DNA of 5,928 bases from DASRSS01 sp035765515 (GTDB lineage Bacteria; Actinomycetota; Actinomycetes; Mycobacteriales; Jatrophihabitantaceae), in NCBI GenBank assembly GCA_035765515.1, contig DASTXN010000085.1, positions 1-5,928 on the forward strand. The letters are read 5' to 3'. A program made the translations under genes and the position numbers. The notes under the pieces were generated by a model. That model ran no database searches, was not told the DNA's origin, and was given only the letters and a program-made list of their open reading frames with translations. How positions within the stretch are numbered: the first letter of the stretch is position 1; every line of letters begins with the position of its first letter. Shown here one piece after another: positions 1-5,125 of this stretch.

Positions 1-511
1 GACGGCTGCCTTTTCAGCGGCCTACGACGCGCGCGAGCACGCACTGCTCGGCTGCGCGCCGGACCTCGACGCCGCGGACGCCGCCCTCGCGCCGCGGGTC
101 ACGCCGGCCGTACTCGCCGCTGCCGCCGCGAGCGTCCCCGAGCCGTGGCTGGCCGGCGAGCCCGGTTTCGACGGCCCGGACGCGGTGCGCGCCGCCTATG
201 TCGACGAGCTGTCGGCGCGGGCGTGTGCCCGCGCCGCCTGGCTGGCCTCTGCGTTCCGCCGTCGCCGGCTACAGCGCGTCCGGACGGACCGCGTCCGCCG
301 CGCGCCGGAACCGTCCGAGCTGGCTGGGTGGTCACTTCGGGCGCCGGTTCCGCTGGCTGACCGCTCCGCGCAGCACCGTGGTGCAGCCCGGGCCCGTCCA
401 CACCGGGCTCACCGCCGATCCCGCCGCGGAGCTGGACCGGCTGCTGGACCTGCTCGTCATCAGGCCCGCCTGACCGCCTTTCCCCATGGTGTGACCAAAA
501 ATCGGGCCTGA
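1..511 (+). CDS. HipA-family kinase-like protein, C-terminal part (start outside window)
   Basis: The reading frame starting at base 2 is open from the window edge to a TGA at 509-511. Its first ~80 residues resemble the C-terminal end of actinobacterial HipA-family kinase-like proteins: a YDAREHALL stretch, an ALAPRVTPAVL stretch, VPEPWL, then a PDAVRAAYVDEL helix and an aromatic W near the expected end. Catalytic kinase motifs would lie upstream and cannot be seen. Homologues of this type normally stop near the equivalent of position ~245 and are followed by, or overlap, a DUF3037 gene. Here no stop occurs, and from about 250 the frame becomes Arg-rich with poor third-position bias while the next frame takes on the coding signature of DUF3037. 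The last ~85 residues are therefore probably read-through of foreign frame after a deletion or frameshift. The HipA assignment is from memory of family sequences; the role of the chromosomal HipA/DUF3037 pair is not established. Confidence 0.6.
   Translation, partial: TAAFSAAYDAREHALLGCAPDLDAADAALAPRVTPAVLAAAAASVPEPWLAGEPGFDGPDAVRAAYVDELSARACARAAWLASAFRRRRLQRVRTDRVRRAPEPSELAGWSLRAPVPLADRSAQHRGAARARPHRAHRRSRRGAGPAAGPARHQARLTAFPHGVTKNRA
198..473 (+). pseudogene. DUF3037 protein remnant (C-terminal half only)
   Basis: Frame 3, from about base 255 to a TGA at 471-473, encodes the characteristic DUF3037 C-terminus: RFRWLTAPRSTVVQPGPVHT, then GLTADPAAELDRLL and a final LV. Full-length DUF3037 proteins are about 125-135 residues and begin with a conserved block of the type YaviRvvPrveRgEfvNvG. 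I cannot find that block in any plus-strand frame between 150 and 350. The only start available in this frame is ATG at 198, inside the preceding HipA-like frame, with no good ribosome site, giving 91 residues whose first ~20 show no coding bias. The simplest reading is a deletion of roughly 200 bp that fused the end of the HipA-like gene, out of frame, to the middle of its DUF3037 partner. A sequencing indel would explain the frame switch but not the missing N-terminal half. DUF3037 has no firmly known function. Confidence 0.55.
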
Positions 512-538
512 AACTGGTCGGAGCGTGGGGAAAGGCGG
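474..538. terminator. Long inverted repeat, probable bidirectional terminator
   Basis: Thirteen-base arms CCGCCTTTCCCCA (474-486) and TGGGGAAAGGCGG (526-538) are perfect reverse complements around a 39-base loop. A second pair inside the loop, GACCA (493-497) with TGGTC (515-519), extends the structure. It sits exactly between the stop of the DUF3037 remnant (471-473) and the stop of the convergent minus-strand gene (542-544), where a shared terminator is expected. There is no U-tract on either side, which is common in high-GC actinomycetes. A further 9-base arm pair, 460-468 with 503-511, interlocks with this stem. The repeat is seen directly; its terminator role is inference. Confidence 0.6.
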
Positions 539-541
539 CCG

Positions 542-1231
542 TCACGACGCGGCGCGGCCCACCTTCGGGTCCGGCTTCGGACGGCGCGGCTCGCGGACAC
601 CGGCCGAGCCGCCGTCGCCGTAGTAGAGCCACAGCCGTATCGACGACCCGCGCGGCACCTTCGCGCCGGACTCGGGCGACTGGTCGGTGACGACGCCGGT
701 CGGTGCCGTGTCGTCCAGCGGCAGGCCGTTCGCGTCCCACCCGACGGCCAGCAGCCCGACATCGCGCAGCGCGCCGTTGGCCTCCGCCCAGGTCATGCCG
801 ACCACGCCCGGCACGCGCACGGTGGAGCGGCGCCGGAAGTTCCGCGCGGACGATTCGATGTCCGCGACGAGCTCCTCGGCCGCACCCTTCACGGCGGACG
901 GTTCAGCGCCCGCAACCGCGCGCTCGGCCGCGTTCGGCGCGTCGGTCTCGGCCGCCTCGTCCAGGTCGCGCCAGCGCTCCCAGGCCGACTGCCGCGTGAC
1001 ACCGAGCTGCGTCGCGATCTCCGCCCAGGACTTGCCGTGCCTGCGCGCGGACCGGACGGCGACCAGCTCGGCGCGGTCCAGCAGGCGCCGTAGCCTGCCG
1101 ATGTCGTCCAGGGCCGCGAGCGCACCCTCGCCGGGCGCGGAATGACCGCCGTACGGCTCACCGTGACGCCAGCCGGCCAGCCGGTTCCAGGCCTGTCTGC
1201 CCTCGCTCCACAACTCTCGACTGCCGCCCAT
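542..1231 (-). CDS. HTH-PASTA protein, putative DNA-binding regulator
   Basis: A 229-residue protein, starting from ATG at 1231, with two recognisable parts. Residues ~38-95 form an all-helical region with a helix-turn-helix: SWAEIATQLGVTRQSAWERW at 69-88, preceded by a charged helix LRRLLDRAELVAVRSARRHG. Residues ~137-202 form one PASTA domain with the usual landmarks: VPGVVGMTWAEANGALRDVG, then TGVVTDQSPESGAKVPRG and a closing beta strand. A linker rich in Ala and Glu lies between, and a basic, Pro-rich tail follows. There is no signal peptide or membrane segment, so the PASTA domain should be cytoplasmic, unlike those of PknB-type kinases and penicillin-binding proteins, which are extracellular and bind muropeptides or beta-lactams. 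It is the last gene of the plsC-gpsA-ddl cluster, 35 nt after its neighbour. An in-frame TTG at 1252 would add seven residues. I prefer ATG because a TACCCT -10 box ends 6 nt before it, fitting leaderless expression; neither start has a clear ribosome site. Domains are seen; DNA target and ligand are unknown. Confidence 0.8.
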   Translation of the reverse strand: MGGSRELWSEGRQAWNRLAGWRHGEPYGGHSAPGEGALAALDDIGRLRRLLDRAELVAVRSARRHGKSWAEIATQLGVTRQSAWERWRDLDEAAETDAPNAAERAVAGAEPSAVKGAAEELVADIESSARNFRRRSTVRVPGVVGMTWAEANGALRDVGLLAVGWDANGLPLDDTAPTGVVTDQSPESGAKVPRGSSIRLWLYYGDGGSAGVREPRRPKPDPKVGRAAS

Positions 1232-1234
1232 GGC

Positions 1235-1250
1235 GTCAGGGTAGCCTGAC
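1235..1250. promoter_or_regulatory. Palindrome over candidate leaderless promoter of HTH-PASTA gene
   Basis: GTCAGG-GTAG-CCTGAC is a perfect 6-base inverted repeat with a 4-base centre, located 4 bases before the ATG at 1231. On the minus strand it contains TACCCT (1243 to 1238), a TANNNT -10 hexamer placed 6 bases before the ATG, as expected for an actinobacterial leaderless start. No convincing -35 is visible. A repressor on this site would cover the -10 box. If the TTG at 1252 were the true start, the site would lie inside the gene and this reading would weaken. Confidence 0.4.
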
Positions 1251-1266
1251 AATCACCGCAGCGCAC

Positions 1267-2184
1267 TCAGGTCGAGGACGCCAGCCCCGATCGCAGCGCG
1301 GCTAGCTGCTCGGTGCCCAGTTCGATCGTACAGCCGACGAACCAGTCCCAGTGCGCGTCGGACCACCGGTAGTGATGTGGCCAGTTCTGGTGCTCGGCCT
1401 CCGACCAGGGCTGGTCACTGCGCGGCCGGCGCGCCAGGCTGCCGTTTACGTTCGTCGAGAAGCCGGCCTCGAAGGCGCCGCTCGCGTCGTCCCAGACGTG
1501 CGGCGTGAGGTCCGGGACGAAGGCCAGCGGCAGGTCGGTGATGCCATGCCCGGCCAGCCAGGCACGCCGGTTCGCCATGTCCCGCTCGTCCTCGGCCTCG
1601 CGGTCCGGCGGCTCACGCGTCGGACCGTCCCAGACGAACAGCTCGTCCGGCAACTCCGCGTCGAGCTGCAACGAGACGAACTCGGTGTAGGTGCCGAAGC
1701 CCGCGTTGGCCTGCCGCAGCACCAGGCCGGTTTCCGCGTCGACGACGAGCTGGATCGGATACGGCTTGTGCGACGGCGGCGCGAGCTCGACTGACCAGGC
1801 GGGCCGTTCCAGGAACTCTATGGGCTCGGCCGGTCCCGTCGGCCTGGTGAAGTCGTTGCCGTCCCAGCGGCTCAGGCTCGGCCGGTCGCCGCCGACGTTC
1901 AGCCCGCCGATCGGCGACGCGACGACATGGCGGTCGCGCGGCAGTGCCGTGAACTCCTCGTCGCCGACGTATCGCATCCACCGGTAGTCCTCGCCGTCGA
2001 TGAAGTGAACGCTCCCGTCCAGGCCTTCACGGCGGGTCAGCGTGCCGCGCCGGAAGACCCGGTAGCCGTACTCGTCCGCCTCCCGTTCGTCGCGGGCGCG
2101 CACCTCCGCGACGAACGAGTCCTCCGCGCCGGTGCCGAAGACCATGAGCATGATCAGCTGCGGCCAGCTGATCACGCCTGACAT
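1267..2184 (-). CDS. Uncharacterised LolA/RseB-like protein, translationally coupled to ddl
   Basis: A 305-residue acidic protein of unknown function. Its start is fixed by gene arrangement: the ddl stop and this ATG share a base (TGATG at 2186-2182), and a GGAG (2195-2192) stands 7 bases upstream. The open frame continues upstream into ddl, but that part is shadow sequence. Residues ~35-190 look like the twisted beta-sheet of the LolA/RseB type: RWMRYVGDEEF (69-79), RPAWSVELAPP (127-137), then a YPIQLVVDAETGLVLR strand-turn-strand (142-157), followed by YTEFVSLQLDAELPDELFVW (166-185). LolA-fold proteins use such an element in a lipid-binding sheet, but this likeness is from pattern memory only. 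The C-terminal third is Trp/His-rich (HVWDD, RRPRSDQPW, HHYRWSDAHWDWF) and I recognise no domain there. There is no signal peptide: the hydrophobic PQLIMLMVFG at 8-17 is short and lacks a preceding basic region or lipobox. The only cysteine is C285. Position suggests a link to envelope synthesis, which is inference. Confidence 0.8.
   Translation of the reverse strand: MSGVISWPQLIMLMVFGTGAEDSFVAEVRARDEREADEYGYRVFRRGTLTRREGLDGSVHFIDGEDYRWMRYVGDEEFTALPRDRHVVASPIGGLNVGGDRPSLSRWDGNDFTRPTGPAEPIEFLERPAWSVELAPPSHKPYPIQLVVDAETGLVLRQANAGFGTYTEFVSLQLDAELPDELFVWDGPTREPPDREAEDERDMANRRAWLAGHGITDLPLAFVPDLTPHVWDDASGAFEAGFSTNVNGSLARRPRSDQPWSEAEHQNWPHHYRWSDAHWDWFVGCTIELGTEQLAALRSGLASST
2151..2174. repeat. Perfect 10-base inverted repeat inside first codons of the LolA-like gene
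   Basis: TGATCAGCTG (2151-2160) and CAGCTGATCA (2165-2174) are exact reverse complements around a 4-base loop CGGC. In the minus-strand mRNA the stem starts 7 bases after the ATG and covers codons 4-11, inside the footprint of an initiating ribosome. It could restrain translation unless opened by ribosomes finishing ddl, or could be a DNA-binding site. The repeat is seen; the role is inference. Confidence 0.6.
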
Positions 2185-2189
2185 CAGGC
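2176..2189. repeat. Short palindrome spanning the ddl stop and the next start
   Basis: GCCTGA-CA-TCAGGC is a perfect 6-base inverted repeat with a 2-base centre that covers the overlapping TGATG of ddl and the downstream gene. The loop is too tight for a full RNA hairpin, so it is better viewed as a DNA palindrome. It lies one base from the longer repeat at 2151-2174. It could be partly coincidence in GC-rich sequence. Confidence 0.35.
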
Positions 2190-3272
2190 TGCTCCGCGTC
2201 GCAGGGCGGCGGCGATCAGGCGGTCGACCAGCTCCGGATACTCGACGCCGGTGGCGGCCCACATCCGCGGGAACATCGAGATCGGCGTGAACCCCGGCAT
2301 CGTGTTCACCTCGTTGACGATCACCGCACCGGCGTCGGTCACGAAGAAGTCGACGCGCGCCAGCCCGGCGCAGTCCAGCGCGGTGAATGCCCGGCACGCC
2401 ACGTCCTGCACCCTTGCGATCAGCTCTGCCGGGAGCTGGGCGGGAATGTCGAACTCGCAGGCGTCATCGAGGTACTTGGCCTCGAAGTCGTACCAGTCGT
2501 GCCCGCGCACCAGCCGGATCTCGGCGGGCAGGCTGGCCTGCGGGCGGCCGTGCTCGTCCTCCAGCACGCCGCACTCGATCTCGCGACCGACCACCGCGGC
2601 CTCGACCAACGCCTTGCCGTCGTGCTCGAAGGCGGTCGCGAGCGCATCCGGCAGGTCGGCCCAGTCGCGGACGCGGGTGATGCCGACACTGGATCCCGCG
2701 CGGGCCGGTTTGACGAACACCGGCAGGCCCAGGTGTTGCAGGTCCAGCGCCGAGACGTCATCCCCCCGGCGCACCACGGCGAACTGCCCGACGTCCAGGC
2801 CGTCGGCGCGCAAGAGCTTCTTGGTGAACTCCTTGTCCATCGCCGCGGCGCTGGCGAACACGCCCGGCCCGACGTACGGCACGCCGGCCATCTCCAGCAA
2901 TCCCTGAATGGTGCCGTCCTCGCCGAACCGCCCGTGCAGGACGGGGAAGACGACGTCCACGCCGGCCAGCGCGCGCACCCCTTCGGCCGGGTCGAGCGTG
3001 ACCAGTTCGGGCGCGGTCGGGTCGCCGGCCAGCACGACCGAGGTCCCCTTGCTGACTTCGGGCACCTGCCGGTCGGCGATCCGCATCGTTGCAGGGTCGC
3101 CGTCGGTCAGCAGCCAGGCGCCGTCGGGCGTGATGCCGACCGGGATCACCTCGTACCGCCCCGGGTCGAGCGCGTTGATCACGCTGCCCGCGGACACGAC
3201 CGAGATGCCGTGTTCGCTGCTGCGCCCGCCGTACACGACCGCGACCCGGATTCGTCCCACGCCGACCGACAC
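2184..3272 (-). CDS. ddl: D-alanine--D-alanine ligase
   Basis: Cytoplasmic ATP-grasp enzyme that joins two D-alanines to give the D-Ala-D-Ala end of the peptidoglycan stem peptide; MurF uses the product. The 362-residue length is typical. Motifs in order: GGRSSEHGIS (15-24, N-terminal substrate-binding loop with E20), HGRFGEDG (113-120), YVGPGV (133-138), KPARAGSSVGI (188-198, the ATP-grasp serine loop), YDFEAKYLDD (261-270), LARVDFF (304-310) and NEVNTMPGFTPISMF (320-334, metal and phosphate binding). Tyr267 in EAKY matches the tyrosine of E. coli DdlB (Tyr216), whose change to Phe gives depsipeptide activity, so this should be an ordinary D-Ala-D-Ala enzyme rather than a VanA-type D-Ala-D-Lac ligase. 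The start is GTG at 3272, 7 nt after the gpsA stop; a GAGG at 3288-3285 is rather far away (12 nt). GTG at codon 5 is an alternative. Its stop overlaps the next start (TGATG). Target family of D-cycloserine. Confidence 0.97.
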   Translation of the reverse strand: MSVGVGRIRVAVVYGGRSSEHGISVVSAGSVINALDPGRYEVIPVGITPDGAWLLTDGDPATMRIADRQVPEVSKGTSVVLAGDPTAPELVTLDPAEGVRALAGVDVVFPVLHGRFGEDGTIQGLLEMAGVPYVGPGVFASAAAMDKEFTKKLLRADGLDVGQFAVVRRGDDVSALDLQHLGLPVFVKPARAGSSVGITRVRDWADLPDALATAFEHDGKALVEAAVVGREIECGVLEDEHGRPQASLPAEIRLVRGHDWYDFEAKYLDDACEFDIPAQLPAELIARVQDVACRAFTALDCAGLARVDFFVTDAGAVIVNEVNTMPGFTPISMFPRMWAATGVEYPELVDRLIAAALRRGAA

Positions 3273-3279
3273 TAGCCGC

Positions 3280-4278
3280 TCAGACCTCGCTCTTGACCGA
3301 CCGGGACATCAGCAGCTCGAGCATCGCAGGCGGCTTCATGCCGCGGAAACACACCGCCTCGACGGCCGCGGTGATCGGGACGTCCACGCCGTGCCGCTGC
3401 GCCAGCTCGAGCAGTGGACGGCAGGACTTGGCGCCCTCGGCCACCTGACCGTGCGTGGCCTCCTGCGCCTGCTCCAGCGACTCGCCACGCCCCAACCGCT
3501 CGCCGAAGGTCCGGTTACGTGACAGCGGCGAGGAGCAGGTGGCGACGAGGTCGCCCAGCCCAGCCAGGCCCGCGAAGGTCATCGGGTCCGCGCCGAGTTC
3601 GATGCCCAGTCTGGACGTCTCGGCCAGTCCGCGCGTGATCAGCGAGGCACTGGTGTTGTCGCCGAAGCCCATGCCCTGCGCGATGCCTACCGCGAGCGCG
3701 ATCACGTTCTTCACCGCGCCGCCCAGCTCGCAGCCGATCACGTCCACGTTCGTGTACGGCCGGAAGTACGCGTTGCTGCATGCCAGCTGCAGGGCCTCGG
3801 CACGTTCCAGGTCGGTGCACGCGATGACCGTTGCGGTGGGTTGCTCGCGCGCGATCTCCAACGCCAGGTTCGGTCCGGACACGACGGCGATCCGGTCACC
3901 GCCCGCCCCGGTCAGCTCGGCGATCACCTCGGTCATCAGCCGCGTGGTCCCGAGCTCGACGCCCTTCATCAGGCTCGCCAGCGTGGCACCGTCCGGCAGC
4001 AGCGAGGCCCATTCGCTCAGGTTCGCGCGCAACGACTGCGACGGGATGGCGAACGCGACCAACTCCGCGCCGTCCAGTGCGGCGGCCGCGTCGTGGGTTG
4101 CGCGCAGCGACTGCGGCAGGACGATCCCGGGCAGGTAGTCGGCGTTGACGTGGTCGCTGTCGATCCGCTCGGCCAGCTCGGGCCGCCTTGCCCACAGGGT
4201 CACCTGGTTGCCCGCGTCGGAGAGCACCTTCGCGAACGTCGTCCCCCAGTTGCCCGCCCCGAAAACCGCAGCCCTCAT
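3280..4278 (-). CDS. gpsA: Glycerol-3-phosphate dehydrogenase [NAD(P)+]
   Basis: Reduces dihydroxyacetone phosphate to sn-glycerol-3-phosphate in the cytoplasm, supplying the backbone of all phospholipids. The 332-residue length is standard. Visible motifs: Rossmann glycine loop GAGNWGTTFA (7-16), LMKGVE (103-108, K105), SGPNLALEIA (134-143), the active-site segment GGAVKNVIALAVGIAQGMGF (186-205, catalytic K190), and LAGLGDLVATCSSPLSRNRT (238-257). The frame is open far upstream across plsC, but the start is set by ATG at 4278, which overlaps the plsC stop as ATGA and lies just before the dinucleotide-binding loop. There is no strong ribosome site, so expression probably depends on coupling to plsC. 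Having gpsA directly after a plsC-type gene places two successive steps of glycerolipid synthesis together. In M. tuberculosis the gpsA paralogue beside ddlA has the same neighbourhood. No residue is missing. Confidence 0.97.
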   Translation of the reverse strand: MRAAVFGAGNWGTTFAKVLSDAGNQVTLWARRPELAERIDSDHVNADYLPGIVLPQSLRATHDAAAALDGAELVAFAIPSQSLRANLSEWASLLPDGATLASLMKGVELGTTRLMTEVIAELTGAGGDRIAVVSGPNLALEIAREQPTATVIACTDLERAEALQLACSNAYFRPYTNVDVIGCELGGAVKNVIALAVGIAQGMGFGDNTSASLITRGLAETSRLGIELGADPMTFAGLAGLGDLVATCSSPLSRNRTFGERLGRGESLEQAQEATHGQVAEGAKSCRPLLELAQRHGVDVPITAAVEAVCFRGMKPPAMLELLMSRSVKSEV

Positions 4279-5018
4279 GAATTTCGGACCCAGCGGAACA
4301 GCTCGCCCTCGGGCGCCGGCAGCTCGCGCAGCTCGGCGACGTCCGAGCGCAGCCGGCGCATGATCACGTCGGTCATCTCGCGCAGCGTGGCTGCGTCCGG
4401 GGCTCTGCCGGCGAACGCGGACAGGTCGATCGGCTCTCCGGCCGAGATCACGTGCCGCGGCCGCGGGATGAGGCGGATCCGCTTGCGGTACAGATCGATC
4501 GAGTCCTGCACCCCCCACTGCGCGATCGGGATCACCTGCACGCCGGGCACCAGTGTCGCCAGCCGGGCCGCCCCCGTCTTGCCGGTCATCGGCCAGCCCA
4601 GCGGGTCGCGCGTCACCGTGCCCTCCGGGTGCATGACGATCAGGCCGCCTGCCTTCAGCGCCTCGACGGCCGCCTGCAAGGACTGGATCGCGTCCGTGGT
4701 GCCCCGGCGGACCGGGATGTGTCCCATGGCTCGCATCGCGGCGCCCACCACGGGCACCTCGAAGATCGACTCCTTGGCCAGGAACCGCGGCCGGCGGGCG
4801 GCGTCCAGGATGAATTTCGAGACCAGGAACGGGTCGACGTGCGAGACGTGATTGGTGACCACGATCGCCGGGCCCTCCTGCGGCACCCGCTCGATGTTCC
4901 GGTACCGCAGCTTGAAGATCATGGAGAACGGCACGTAGAGGATTGCCATCACGATCCCCCAGCCGACGCCGACCTTCTCGCCGTAGCCCGGCCGGCGCAG
5001 CTTGCGCGTCATCGGCAC
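4275..5018 (-). CDS. plsC: 1-acyl-sn-glycerol-3-phosphate acyltransferase family protein (PlsC-type)
   Basis: A 247-residue acyltransferase of the PlsC family, expected to move a fatty acyl group to lysophosphatidic acid, giving phosphatidic acid, at the inner face of the membrane. All four family blocks are present: NHVSHVD (56-62, catalytic H57 and D62 of HX4D), IPVRR (101-105), HPEGT (130-134) and VIPIAQWG (162-169). A hydrophobic stretch at ~17-35 (VGVGWGIVMAILYVPFSMIF) can anchor it to the membrane. The basic N-terminus is short. The start is GTG at 5018 because AGGAGA (5031-5026) lies 7 nt upstream; ATG at 5012 is the alternative, but its spacing is long. It is the first gene of the minus-strand operon and its stop overlaps the gpsA start. 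The family also includes acyltransferases acting on other lipids, so the exact acceptor is inferred from context. Confidence 0.92.
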   Translation of the reverse strand: MPMTRKLRRPGYGEKVGVGWGIVMAILYVPFSMIFKLRYRNIERVPQEGPAIVVTNHVSHVDPFLVSKFILDAARRPRFLAKESIFEVPVVGAAMRAMGHIPVRRGTTDAIQSLQAAVEALKAGGLIVMHPEGTVTRDPLGWPMTGKTGAARLATLVPGVQVIPIAQWGVQDSIDLYRKRIRLIPRPRHVISAGEPIDLSAFAGRAPDAATLREMTDVIMRRLRSDVAELRELPAPEGELFRWVRNS

Positions 5019-5025
5019 TGCAGGG

Positions 5026-5031
5026 TCTCCT
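5026..5031 (-). promoter_or_regulatory. Ribosome binding site of plsC
   Basis: The minus strand reads AGGAGA, 7 bases before the GTG at 5018 and 13 before the ATG at 5012. It is the clearest Shine-Dalgarno sequence in the operon and favours GTG as the start codon. Confidence 0.7.
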
Positions 5032-5045
5032 GTCGTACTCGTCCC

Positions 5046-5062
5046 GAACGCCGATCGCGTTC
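5046..5062. promoter_or_regulatory. Inverted repeat in the plsC leader, possible operator
   Basis: GAACGC-CGATC-GCGTTC is a perfect 6-base inverted repeat with a 5-base centre, between the candidate plsC promoter and its ribosome site. A second pair, TGCGGC (5063-5068) and GCCGCA (5082-5087), starts one base away, so most of the leader can fold. It could be an operator, a leader hairpin or chance; I do not recognise a regulator for it. Confidence 0.3.
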
Positions 5063-5108
5063 TGCGGCCCGTGTGCAGTCTGCCGCATCACGGTTGGCGC
5101 GCCGCGCA

Positions 5109-5114
5109 ATCCTA
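5109..5114 (-). promoter_or_regulatory. Candidate -10 box for the plsC-gpsA-ddl operon
   Basis: The minus strand reads TAGGAT, a TANNNT -10 hexamer, about 90 bases before the plsC start, which would give a leader of roughly 80 bases. No good -35 is seen at 16-19 bases upstream. It shares two bases (5113-5114) with the plus-strand -10 of cofC. Confidence 0.4.
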
Positions 5115-5118
5115 GAAT
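5113..5118 (+). promoter_or_regulatory. -10 box of cofC/fbiD, leaderless start
   Basis: TAGAAT lies 7 bases before the GTG at 5126, the usual distance from a -10 to the transcription start, so the mRNA probably begins at or next to the start codon. The absence of a Shine-Dalgarno sequence agrees with leaderless translation. TTGGCG (5094-5099) resembles a -35 but its 13-base spacing is too short to rely on. Confidence 0.6.
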
Positions 5119-5125
5119 CTTCTCC

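Noticed and set aside
99..740. 213-residue minus-strand open frame opposite the HipA/DUF3037 region
   Set aside because: Low-complexity Arg/Pro/Gly-rich product that crosses the convergent gap and overlaps the HTH-PASTA gene; there is no domain.
2185..2397. 71-residue N-terminal extension of the LolA-like protein
   Set aside because: It overlaps the 3' end of ddl in another frame, is Arg-rich shadow sequence, and a ribosome site plus TGATG coupling support ATG 2184.
2184..3272. VanA-type D-Ala-D-Lac ligase (glycopeptide resistance)
   Set aside because: The EAKY tyrosine of D-Ala-D-Ala ligases is kept (Tyr267), and there is no vanH or vanX homologue next to it.
2499..3275. 258-residue plus-strand open frame opposite ddl
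   Set aside because: The composition is typical of the complement of a high-GC gene (His/Arg/Val/Gly-rich, no recognisable motif), while ddl on the other strand has every family motif.
3841..4851. 336-residue plus-strand open frame across gpsA and plsC
   Set aside because: It spans two well-supported minus-strand genes, has no motif, and GC-rich antisense frames are commonly open for this length.
5046..5062. LexA (SOS) box for GAACGC-N5-GCGTTC
   Set aside because: The actinobacterial SOS box is of the type TCGAAC-N4-GTTCGA. Here the GAAC and GTTC halves are 9 bases apart, so the spacing is wrong.
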